DNA of 9,182 nt from Roseburia sp. CAG:309 (GTDB lineage Bacteria > Bacillota > Clostridia > Lachnospirales > Lachnospiraceae): the NCBI GenBank assembly GCA_000434115.1, contig FR894049.1, positions 13,162 to 22,343 of the forward strand, in the 5' to 3' direction. Below the pieces are notes generated by a model. It saw nothing but the letters and a program-made list of their open reading frames with translations. It searched no databases and was not told the origin of the DNA. Shown here in pieces: positions 1 through 6,458 of this stretch (position 1 is its first letter; every line of letters starts with the position of its first letter). Made by a program: the position numbers and the translations under genes.

Positions 1-216
1 CTTTTTCTTATTTTTACTTGTCCATTTTATCTTCTTTTTAACATTCTTTTTGTTTCTTATTAAAGATAGTTTCTTTGTTTGGCCAACATTTAATGTTATT
101 TTTGTCCTATTTAGATATATCTTATCTTTTGCCTCAGTTTGAACCGGCAAAAGAGTCATCACTACCGAAATTATAATTGCTGCTAAAAATAATTTTATCT
201 TTTTTGATCGAATCAT
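1..216 (-). CDS. Secreted lysine-rich Ig-like (BIG2-type) protein, N-terminal part only
   Basis: This is the first 72 codons of a gene that runs off the left edge of the window. ATG at 216-214 follows a GAGGAG ribosome binding site 5 bases upstream, and the frame is open to base 1. Residues 1-29 form a signal peptide: a basic start (MIRSKKIK), a hydrophobic core (LFLAAIIISVVMTLL) and a probable cleavage after TEA. The mature part begins KDKIYLNRTKITLNVGQTKK and leads into KIKWTSKNKKK, which matches the opening of bacterial group 2 Ig-like (BIG2) domains: a strand, then VGQTxxL, then a WxSxN-like motif. Such proteins are exported and often sit on the cell surface or matrix. The particular role cannot be told from this fragment. 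My count is 56 G/C in 216 bases (about 26%), far below pilC next door, which fits either recent transfer or simply a lysine-rich surface protein. Confidence 0.8.
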   Translation of the reverse strand, partial: MIRSKKIKLFLAAIIISVVMTLLPVQTEAKDKIYLNRTKITLNVGQTKKLSLIRNKKNVKKKIKWTSKNKKK

Positions 217-244
217 CTTATCTCCTCTTTTCCAAAATCACTCT

Positions 245-250
245 ACTATA
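245..250 (-). promoter_or_regulatory. Possible -10 box for the Ig-like protein gene
   Basis: The minus strand reads TATAGT here, five of six matches to TATAAT, 28 bases before the ATG at 216. This would give a short leader containing the ribosome binding site. There is no convincing -35 element at the expected distance, so support is weak. It lies just after the hairpin that follows pilC, which is where a separate promoter would be expected. Confidence 0.3.
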
Positions 251-256
251 AAGCAT

Positions 257-280
257 AAGACAGGCATTTCTGCCTGACTT
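257..280 (-). terminator. Terminator-like hairpin after pilC
   Basis: On the minus strand this reads AAG-T-CAGGCA, loop GAAA, TGCCTG-T-CTT. It is a 9-pair stem with one T-T mismatch and a GNRA tetraloop, starting 26 bases after the pilC stop. The following bases (ATGCTTTATAG) are only moderately U-rich, so it could be a weak intrinsic terminator or an mRNA 3'-end stabilising stem. Position and shape support an operon end after pilC. Confidence 0.55.
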
Positions 281-306
281 ACATTCTAATTTTCGCTATC
301 TTTCCA

Positions 307-1518
307 TCATCCTGCCATCTGATAGATCTGCATCATTGGCATTACGATCGCACCTACGATACCACCTACAACTACAGCAAGCAGACAGATGACTGCCGGC
401 TCCATCGCTGTGGTAAGGTTCTTCGTAGCTACTTCTACTTCATCTTCATAATACTCTGCTACTTTATCAAGCATCTGCTCTGTATTACCGGTTTCTTCTC
501 CGATACGAAGCATATGATGAACCATCATCGGAAACACCCCGGACGCCTCAATCGGTTCTGACATCGGGATACCCTGCATAACATCTTCTCGTGCGTCGTT
601 AAGTACCTTACGTATTACACGGTTTTCTACGACATTTGCTACGATTCCCAGTGCTTCTACCAGTGGCACACCGGACATAACTAAGGTAGACATTGTCATA
701 CTGAATTTTGCCGACGCATTTTTAATAGAGAAATCCTTTATAATAGGAATTTTCAAGCACATCCGGCTGGTAATCTGTTTTCCGGATTCCGTATTTTTTG
801 CACAAGCAATCAATGCAATCACTGCAATGATACCACCAATTACCCATACAAGATTCGCAACCACAAAATCACTGACTGCAATTACAATACGAGTTGGCAA
901 TGGCAGTTCGCCTTCAATCATATCAAAGATTTCCTGAAAGCTTGGAATAACCTTTGCCATCAGGATGATCACAACAACCACGGCAACGACCAATACAACA
1001 ACCGGGTAGATCATCGCGGATGTGATCATGGACTTCAATTTCATGTCTTTTTCAAATTGAGTACAGATACGTTCAAAAGCAACACTCAGGTTACCGGTTG
1101 CCTCACCGGCAGCGACCATGTTGATCAAAAGATCCGGGAATACTTTTCCTTCCAGTGCCATAGCATTGGCAAGTGTCTCACCTTTTTCTACGTTTACCTG
1201 TACATTGTAGATGGATTTACGCAGAACCTTATTTTCTGTAGATTCCTGCATCATCTTAAGTCCTTCAATAACCGTTACACCGGCATTCAATATACTATTG
1301 AACTGACGGCAGAACAAGGTAATGTCTTTCAATTTGACCGGGTTACCGATCGTTATGTTCCAAGAGGCGTTTTCTACGCTTGTAGTCTCTTCGACAGAAT
1401 GCACGACAGCTCCTTCGCCTTTCAGTTTGGCGGTTGCTGCCTCCGGGGAACCGGCCTCTAAGGTTCCCTTTTTATCACGGCCAAATTTGTCCGTGATACG
1501 GTACTTATAAGTAGCCAT
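307..1518 (-). CDS. pilC: Type IV pilus inner-membrane platform protein PilC (GspF family)
   Basis: PilC is the polytopic membrane platform of type IV pilus machines. It couples the cytoplasmic ATPases PilB and PilT to insertion or removal of pilin subunits at the pilus base. The 403-residue length is typical. Two T2SF/GspF repeats are visible: one at about residues 66-190 (LFCRQFNSILNAGVTVIEGL, then AAGEATGNL) and a second at about 270-395 (FSMTMSTLVMSGVPLVEAL, then RIGEETGN). Strongly hydrophobic membrane segments lie near 169-191, 219-239 and 373-396. ATG at 1518 is preceded by a GGAGG site 7 to 8 bases upstream. The gene starts 24 bases after pilT stops, so it is the last member of the pilB-pilT-pilC set and probably of the transcript, since a hairpin follows it. 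The symbol is by family analogy. Confidence 0.93.
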   Translation of the reverse strand: MATYKYRITDKFGRDKKGTLEAGSPEAATAKLKGEGAVVHSVEETTSVENASWNITIGNPVKLKDITLFCRQFNSILNAGVTVIEGLKMMQESTENKVLRKSIYNVQVNVEKGETLANAMALEGKVFPDLLINMVAAGEATGNLSVAFERICTQFEKDMKLKSMITSAMIYPVVVLVVAVVVVIILMAKVIPSFQEIFDMIEGELPLPTRIVIAVSDFVVANLVWVIGGIIAVIALIACAKNTESGKQITSRMCLKIPIIKDFSIKNASAKFSMTMSTLVMSGVPLVEALGIVANVVENRVIRKVLNDAREDVMQGIPMSEPIEASGVFPMMVHHMLRIGEETGNTEQMLDKVAEYYEDEVEVATKNLTTAMEPAVICLLAVVVGGIVGAIVMPMMQIYQMAG

Positions 1519-1542
1519 ATTACTTTCCTCCTTCCGATACGA

Positions 1543-2595
1543 TTAAAACAATCGTTTCTCCAGTGCCACTTTATCCTGAGCAAAGGTAATTGCTTCATCC
1601 TTTGTTACTTTTCCAGCCTGGTACAATTCATAGATGGAATCATCCATTGTGATCATGCCGCTTTTACGGCTCGTCTGTACAATAGATGGAATCTGGTGGC
1701 TCTTTCCTTCACGGATCAGGGAACGAATCGCGCTGTTCGCATGAAGAATCTCAAATGCTGCGACACGGCCTTTTCCATCTGCCGTTTTCATCAGCTGCTG
1801 GGAAATAATGGATTCCAGCAGGGTTGCCAGCTGCAGACGAATCTGTGGCTGCTGATGCGGTGGGAAAACGTCGATAATACGGTCGATAGTTGCGGCTGCA
1901 CCGATGGTATGCAACGTGGAAAATACAAGGTGACCTGTCTCGGCTGCGGTTACGGCTGTGGCAATCGTATCGAGGTCACGCATCTCTCCGACGAGGATAA
2001 CATCCGGGTCTTCACGAAGTGCGGCACGAAGTGCATTGGCATAACTATCTGTATCCATACCAATTTCACGCTGGTTAACGATCGATTTCTTGTGCTGATG
2101 CAGGTACTCGATCGGGTCCTCCAATGTAATGATATGATGACTGTAATTTTCATTAATTTTATTGATCAGAGAAGCCAGTGTTGTAGATTTACCACTACCT
2201 GTCGGTCCTGTTACCAAGATCAATCCTCTCTTTTTATTTATCAGGTCAATAACGGATGGTGTCAGTCCCAGACTTTCCGGTTCCGGAATTTCTGTATTGA
2301 TCAGACGGATTACGAAAGCCATGGAGCCTTTCTGCTTAAATACGTTTACACGGAATCGTCCATGTCCCGGGATCGCATACGAGAAATCCGCCTCTCCTGT
2401 CTCATTAAAGGACGCTATCAGACGTTTTGGAATCATCTGCTGAATTAACGTCTTTGTGTCCTCCCCGTTCAATGGTGCGCTTGTCAGATCCTGTAAAGTA
2501 CCATGGATTCTGCATTTGATAGGTATACCTACCGATACATGTACGTCAGACGCGCCAACTTTACGTGCCTGTAACAAAATATCATCGAGTGTCAT
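1543..2595 (-). CDS. pilT: Type IV pilus retraction ATPase PilT
   Basis: PilT is a hexameric cytoplasmic secretion ATPase that drives pilus depolymerisation, the power stroke of twitching motility and pilus retraction. The 350-residue length is normal. Visible features are an N-terminal PAS-like domain (about 1-100, with ASDVHVS and the FRVNVFKQKG strand), Walker A GPTGSGKST with its lysine at residue 136, the Asp box TLEDPIEYLH, Walker B LREDPDVILVGEMRD, the His box TGHLVFSTLHT, and the PilT-type C-terminal stretch AIRSLIREGKSHQ. That last motif and the lack of a tetracysteine zinc site separate PilT from PilB. ATG at 2595 follows AAGGAGG. The gene lies between pilB (59-base gap) and pilC (24-base gap). 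A dedicated PilT next to PilB implies dynamic pili rather than a competence pseudopilus alone. Confidence 0.94.
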   Translation of the reverse strand: MTLDDILLQARKVGASDVHVSVGIPIKCRIHGTLQDLTSAPLNGEDTKTLIQQMIPKRLIASFNETGEADFSYAIPGHGRFRVNVFKQKGSMAFVIRLINTEIPEPESLGLTPSVIDLINKKRGLILVTGPTGSGKSTTLASLINKINENYSHHIITLEDPIEYLHQHKKSIVNQREIGMDTDSYANALRAALREDPDVILVGEMRDLDTIATAVTAAETGHLVFSTLHTIGAAATIDRIIDVFPPHQQPQIRLQLATLLESIISQQLMKTADGKGRVAAFEILHANSAIRSLIREGKSHQIPSIVQTSRKSGMITMDDSIYELYQAGKVTKDEAITFAQDKVALEKRLF

Positions 2596-2607
2596 ACCCC
2601 TTCCTCC

Positions 2608-2641
2608 TTACTTTATTATTTTACTTTTCTCATTTTACTTT
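2608..2641 (-). repeat. Three copies of AAAGTAA in the pilB-pilT gap
   Basis: The minus strand carries AAAGTAA at 2641-2635, 2627-2621 and 2614-2608, spaced 14 and 13 bases apart. The last copy abuts the pilT ribosome binding site. The copies are plain to see. Whether they bind anything is unknown, and in such an A-rich spacer they may be simple-sequence drift. Confidence 0.5.
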
Positions 2642-2654
2642 ATCGTTACAGCGG

Positions 2655-4361
2655 TTATTCTGCTGCAATTCTCTCTACTTCTGAAATGGATGTTACTCCT
2701 TTCAACACCAGTTTGGCTGCTCCAAGACGCAATGTCGTAAGACCTTCTTTAAGCGCCACTTTCTGGATTTCTTCCGCTCCGTCTCCACGGCTGATCACCT
2801 CACGAAGCGCCGGCGGGATCGGCATGATCTCATATACACCGATACGTCCCCGGTATCCGGTATTATTGCAATAAGCACATCCGCCCGGATTTGGTTCATA
2901 AATCATCGGATTGGAATCTCCACGCAGACGAAGACGGAATTTGTCTGTATCCGTCATCTGTTTCTGCACATGACATTTTGGACAGATTCGTTTTACCAGT
3001 CGCTGTGCAATAATACCAACTACGGAGTCCGCTACCATGTAAGGTTCAATTCCCATATCTTCCAAACGCGTTACCGTCGATGCGGCACTGTTGGTATGAA
3101 GGGTACTTACTACCAAATGTCCTGTGATCGCCGCTTTTACCGCGATATTTGCTGTCTCCTCGTCTCGAATCTCTCCGATCATAATAATGTCAGGGTCCTG
3201 ACGCAGAATAGAACGAAGTGCGGAAGCAAAGGTAAGTCCTGCTTTTTCATTTACCTGCACCTGATTGATACCGTCTACATCTGCCTCGACCGGGTCTTCT
3301 ACTGTGATAATATTAACGTCGCCGCCATTTAATTCATTCAAAACCGTATACAGCGTCGTAGATTTACCACTACCTGTAGGTCCGGTTACCAAAATGATTC
3401 CATGCGGATTTTTCAGAATATTATCAAATCGTTTCAATTCTTCTTCCTGGAAACCAAGTTCACTCTTTTCTTTATTCAATCCGGATTTCGAAGCGATACG
3501 CATAACGACCTTCTCGCCAAATGTCGTCGGAAGAGACGATACACGGAGGTCATACTCAACCCGGTTAAATATCAATGTCATACGTCCGTCCTGTGGCGCA
3601 CGCTTTTCGGAAATATTCATTCCGCTGACGATCTTGATACGTGCTACGATCGCATCCTGAAGTTCTTTCGGATACCGCATTACTTCCTGCATCGATCCGT
3701 CGATTCGGAATCGCACACGTACCTGATCTTCCAATGCCTCGATATGTATATCACTGGCACGCTCGTTGACCGCCTGCTCAATGATCTTATTAACAAGAAG
3801 CACGATTGGGGAATTGTCTACTTCATCATTTCCCTCGTCCTCTTTATTTCCTTTTAATTTCTGACTCTTCTCGGCACGCTCCTGAGAATAACTTTCTGCG
3901 AGTTTTGCCGACTGCTCATTTCCGTAATACTTTTCAATCGCATACATGATATCAGACGGCGTCGCAACCATCGGTTCTATCTGCATGTTCGTAATGATAG
4001 AAAGGTCATCCACCGCGATGATATCAAGAGGATCCGCCATCGCCACACGCAGGATATTAGGATTATCTTCGTCCACTTCAAACGGAATGGCATTGTGTTT
4101 GCGCACAATATTTTCCGGCAAAAGTGCAATGACTTCCGGTGCTAATTTAGCTTCACGGATTTTAGCAATTTTTAATTTCATCTGCTGACCGATGGCTTCT
4201 GCAATCTCCATCTCATCGGTCAGTTTCATCTCAATCAGTGTTTCACCGAGTCGTTTCCCGATCTCTTTTTGTTTGGCCAATGCCTGCATCAACTGTTCCT
4301 GTGTGATGACATTTGCCTCTGTTAAAATATCTCCTAATCTCTTACGAGTTCTAACTGCCAT
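2655..4361 (-). CDS. pilB: Type IV pilus assembly ATPase PilB with N-terminal MshEN domain
   Basis: PilB is the hexameric ATPase that powers pilus extension through PilC. The 568-residue length is typical. Residues 1-150 are an MshEN domain: two 24-residue motifs starting RLGDIL (8-31) and RLGETL (37-60) are separated by exactly five residues, the arrangement associated with c-di-GMP binding in this family. A charged linker (about 155-185, rich in K, E, D, N) leads to the T2SSE core: ASDIHIEA with VRFRIDG, Walker A GPTGSGKST (lysine 333), ITVEDPVE, Walker B DPDIIMIGEIRD and the His box TGHLVVSTLHT. A zinc tetracysteine follows, C460-x2-C463 and C495-x2-C498, then GYRGRIGVYEIM, which marks PilB/GspE rather than PilT. 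ATG at 4361 follows AGGTGA, a site that overlaps the stop of the small upstream gene, so translation may be coupled. Confidence 0.95.
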   Translation of the reverse strand: MAVRTRKRLGDILTEANVITQEQLMQALAKQKEIGKRLGETLIEMKLTDEMEIAEAIGQQMKLKIAKIREAKLAPEVIALLPENIVRKHNAIPFEVDEDNPNILRVAMADPLDIIAVDDLSIITNMQIEPMVATPSDIMYAIEKYYGNEQSAKLAESYSQERAEKSQKLKGNKEDEGNDEVDNSPIVLLVNKIIEQAVNERASDIHIEALEDQVRVRFRIDGSMQEVMRYPKELQDAIVARIKIVSGMNISEKRAPQDGRMTLIFNRVEYDLRVSSLPTTFGEKVVMRIASKSGLNKEKSELGFQEEELKRFDNILKNPHGIILVTGPTGSGKSTTLYTVLNELNGGDVNIITVEDPVEADVDGINQVQVNEKAGLTFASALRSILRQDPDIIMIGEIRDEETANIAVKAAITGHLVVSTLHTNSAASTVTRLEDMGIEPYMVADSVVGIIAQRLVKRICPKCHVQKQMTDTDKFRLRLRGDSNPMIYEPNPGGCAYCNNTGYRGRIGVYEIMPIPPALREVISRGDGAEEIQKVALKEGLTTLRLGAAKLVLKGVTSISEVERIAAE

Positions 4362-4371
4362 ACTCTATCAC

Positions 4372-4500
4372 CTATTCTTCATTCGTCTTTGCATTTTTAT
4401 GTCTGCGCCAGCGGATTCCTATAGCAATCCCGCCTGCCGCAACAGCTGCGTACAAAACCAAACGTACGATGTAATATACAAATGCCTGCAATAATGTCAT
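4372..4500 (-). CDS. 42-residue single-span membrane microprotein, function unknown
   Basis: A short intact gene sits between hisIE and pilB. ATG at 4500 is preceded by GGAGG nine bases upstream, and that site overlaps the hisIE stop (TAGGAGG). It ends at TAG (4374-4372), 10 bases before the pilB ATG. The 42-residue product has a short start (MTLLQAF), a hydrophobic segment at about residues 6-29 (core VLYAAVAAGGIAIGI) with a single Arg at residue 13, then a basic tail (RWRRHKNAK) ending TNEE. By the positive-inside rule the C-terminus should face the cytoplasm. The strong ribosome binding site, tight packing and clean amphipathic layout argue for a real protein rather than chance. I do not recognise a function. 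It could be a small membrane accessory for the pilus motor or an unrelated membrane peptide. Confidence 0.75.
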   Translation of the reverse strand: MTLLQAFVYYIVRLVLYAAVAAGGIAIGIRWRRHKNAKTNEE

Positions 4501-4513
4501 AATAATACGCCTC

Positions 4514-5755
4514 CTAGTGCCTATTTGCCAACTCTTTGATCACATCATCCCAATCCAGTCCGCATTGGGCCATCAAAACCATCATATGATATAAAAAGTC
4601 GGAAATTTCATATTTTAATTCTTCGGAATCCGGATTTTTCGCCGCGATCACAATTTCTGTTACTTCTTCTCCACATTTTTTCAGTATCTTATCGATCCCT
4701 TTATCAAACAAATAATTTGTATAAGATCCTTCTTTCGGATGCTTTTTCCGATCTGCGATCGTTTCAAAAACATCATTTAATATCATTAACGGATTGCTCG
4801 AATTGTATTCTTTTTTCGCCAATTCATTAAAGAAACAACTGCGCGCTCCCGTATGACAGGCTGCTCCAACCTGATGCACTTTTGCCAAAAGAGTATCATG
4901 ATCACAGTCCAAACGAAGTTCCTTGACATATTGATAATGTCCGGAAGTATCTCCTTTGCACCACAGTTCCTGACGGCTTCTGCTAAAATACGTCATGCGT
5001 CCCGTCGCACAAGTCGCCGCAAAAGACTGCTCATTCATATAGGCAAGCATCAAAACTTCTCCGGTTTTGTAATCCTGAGCAATACACGGAATCAATCCAT
5101 GATCGTCCAGTTTAAACTCCGAAAAGTCAATCGCAGATTCAAATGTATTTACATTGATCCCCGCTTCTTTCATCGTTTTCTTTATCTTAAATAACTCTTT
5201 TCCCAAATAATAATTTGTGGATACCCCTTCTACTTTTTCTAATTTAAGTAAATTTTCCAAATCATTCCTGAGCAAGCTGTCGCGAATGATAATCTGTTTT
5301 CCTGCGCGCATCATCTTGCGCTCGAATTCTGCATCGATATCCACATGTTTGACAAGAAAGGTATCTACATGAAGAGGAATCTTATCAAAATCAATATCCG
5401 CATCCACTTCAACAAGGATCTTATCCGATCCAAAACGGGCAATCATCTCTTTTAAAAGGCTTTCGTCCTTTACAAGATCATATTTTACTACAATTTTTTC
5501 CGCTCCGGTATAAAACACTTTTTTCGCATCTTCAAAGCGTTCCATATACATTCCTGCCATAAACGGAATATCAATCTTTTCAGCTACTTCTTTTAAAGTC
5601 GCCAAAAACTCTTCCCGCTCTGCTTCAATCTTCGAATAATTATATAAAAACAACGCATCCGCACCTGCAAAGCAATACTGCTCTGCCTGCATGACTACAT
5701 TGGCAGCAAGCTCATTTTCACCATTGATATAAGGAATTATTTTTTTGTAACTCAT
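4514..5755 (-). CDS. hisIE: HisIE bifunctional histidine enzyme with degenerate HisF-like N-terminal domain
   Basis: This protein catalyses steps two and three of histidine synthesis: PR-ATP pyrophosphohydrolysis (HisE) and PR-AMP cyclohydrolysis (HisI). It has 413 residues, about twice a usual HisIE. HisI spans about 211-310, with LMLAYMNEQSF, YFSRSRQELWCKGDTSG, the metal-binding DCDHD (283-287), and CHTGARSC supplying Cys300 and Cys307 for zinc. HisE spans about 323-413, with YLFDKGIDKILKKCGEEVTE and the DFLYHMMVLM helix. Residues 1-210 look like a shortened HisA/HisF (ribulose-phosphate-binding) barrel: KKIIP, GADALFLYN, IPFMAG and GAEKIVV align by eye with HisF. The catalytic Asp11 of HisF is Asn here, and the phosphate-binding GGGIR is GMYME (68-72), so this part is probably not a working cyclase. 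ATG at 5755 follows AAGGAGG, which begins right at the hisB stop. The two catalytic calls are firm; the barrel is inference. Confidence 0.93.
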   Translation of the reverse strand: MSYKKIIPYINGENELAANVVMQAEQYCFAGADALFLYNYSKIEAEREEFLATLKEVAEKIDIPFMAGMYMERFEDAKKVFYTGAEKIVVKYDLVKDESLLKEMIARFGSDKILVEVDADIDFDKIPLHVDTFLVKHVDIDAEFERKMMRAGKQIIIRDSLLRNDLENLLKLEKVEGVSTNYYLGKELFKIKKTMKEAGINVNTFESAIDFSEFKLDDHGLIPCIAQDYKTGEVLMLAYMNEQSFAATCATGRMTYFSRSRQELWCKGDTSGHYQYVKELRLDCDHDTLLAKVHQVGAACHTGARSCFFNELAKKEYNSSNPLMILNDVFETIADRKKHPKEGSYTNYLFDKGIDKILKKCGEEVTEIVIAAKNPDSEELKYEISDFLYHMMVLMAQCGLDWDDVIKELANRH

Positions 5756-5769
5756 GAGTACCCCCTCCT

Positions 5770-6357
5770 TTACAGTGTTCCTTTGGTAGACAATACGCCC
5801 TGAATGCGTTCGTCCACACGAACTGCCTGATCCATGGCTTTCGCAACCGCCTTAAACATGGCTTCCACAATATGATGTGTATTCATGCCTGCCATCTGGC
5901 GGATATGTAAGTTCATTCCCAGTCCGGAAGCAAATCCCATAAAAAATTCCCGTACTGTCTCTGTTTCCATCGTTCCAAGGCGTTCTGCCGGAAGTTCCGC
6001 TTCAAAGTCAAAATACATCCGTCCGGATATATCCAATGACGCCAGCACAAGCGCATCGTCCATCGGAAGGATAAAATACCCAAAGCGGGCAATACCTTCT
6101 TTGTTTCCCAATGCCTCTTTAAATGCCTGACCAAGCACAATTCCGGTATCTTCCACTGTGTGATGTGCGTCCACTTCGATATCTCCATGAACCTGGATGT
6201 CCAGATCAAACAGACCATGTCTGGAAAATCCCTCCAGCATATGATCAAAAAAACCAATTCCCGTATGAACATTATATTTTCCGGTTCCATCGATATCCAA
6301 TGTAATCTCGATCTGCGTTTCTTTTGTCTCACGTTTGCAGCATGCACGTCTTCCCAC
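5770..6357 (-). CDS. hisB: Imidazoleglycerol-phosphate dehydratase HisB
   Basis: HisB dehydrates imidazoleglycerol phosphate to imidazoleacetol phosphate, the sixth step of histidine synthesis. The 195 residues are the monofunctional form, without the HisN-type phosphatase fused in enterobacteria. Family signatures are clear: RETKETQIE near the start, TGIGFFDHML, the two metal-binding motifs DAHHTVEDTG and NTHHIVEA, and GRMYFDFEA between them. The start is GTG at 6357-6355, chosen because AGGAGG lies eight bases upstream and no in-frame ATG fits the conserved N-terminus. It is followed 14 bases later by hisIE. A good promoter candidate lies just upstream, and the short leader (about 40 bases) leaves no room for a T-box or a histidine leader peptide. 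Confidence 0.95.
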   Translation of the reverse strand: MGRRACCKRETKETQIEITLDIDGTGKYNVHTGIGFFDHMLEGFSRHGLFDLDIQVHGDIEVDAHHTVEDTGIVLGQAFKEALGNKEGIARFGYFILPMDDALVLASLDISGRMYFDFEAELPAERLGTMETETVREFFMGFASGLGMNLHIRQMAGMNTHHIVEAMFKAVAKAMDQAVRVDERIQGVLSTKGTL

Positions 6358-6365
6358 AGTGATGT

Positions 6366-6371
6366 CCTCCT
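6366..6371 (-). promoter_or_regulatory. Ribosome binding site fixing the GTG start of hisB
   Basis: The minus strand reads AGGAGG, eight bases before GTG at 6357. No other start in this frame has a comparable site, so it decides the hisB start codon. Confidence 0.8.
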
Positions 6372-6406
6372 TGCAAATTGTAAAGTATGTCTAAATATTC
6401 TTTTTT

Positions 6407-6435
6407 ATTTTATCATTTTTTTATATATAATGCAA
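6407..6435 (-). promoter_or_regulatory. Extended -10 sigma-A-type promoter for hisB
   Basis: The minus strand has TTGCAT (6435-6430), a 17-base AT-rich spacer, and TGA-TAAAAT (6415-6407). The -10 is five of six to consensus, carries the TGn extension, and has ideal spacing. The -35 matches only in TTG. Transcription would start near 6400, giving a leader of about 43 bases. It lies in the trmD-hisB gap, where a fresh promoter is expected after the translation operon. Its -35 overlaps the distal arm of the hairpin that follows trmD. Confidence 0.6.
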
Positions 6436-6458
6436 GAGAAAGTCATAAACTTTCTCTT
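6434..6458 (-). terminator. Perfect hairpin immediately after trmD
   Basis: AAGAGAAAGT and ACTTTCTCTT form a perfect 10-pair stem with a 5-base loop, beginning directly after the trmD TAA. On the minus strand the bases after it are GCATTATATATAAA, which lack a run of U, so termination would be weak. Read on the plus strand it is followed by TTTT, but no plus-strand gene needs it. The best reading is a weak terminator or 3' stabiliser for the trmD transcript. Confidence 0.5.

Noticed and set aside
1696..2448. Long plus-strand open frame (250 codons) opposite pilT, plus similar ones opposite pilC, pilB and rimM/trmD
   Set aside because: They lie wholly antisense to well-recognised genes, are rich in Cys, His and Phe, show no family motif, and lack a sensible ribosome binding site. 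They are shadows.
3359..3390. Near-identical DNA shared by pilB and pilT (also near 2184-2215), about 20 bases exact
   Set aside because: It encodes the Walker A motif GPTGSGKST in both paralogous ATPases. Shared ancestry and codon choice explain it; it is not a mobile or regulatory repeat.
6358..6406. T-box riboswitch or histidine leader peptide upstream of hisB
   Set aside because: The leader from the likely start site is only about 43 bases, with no His-codon run and no specifier or antiterminator structure.
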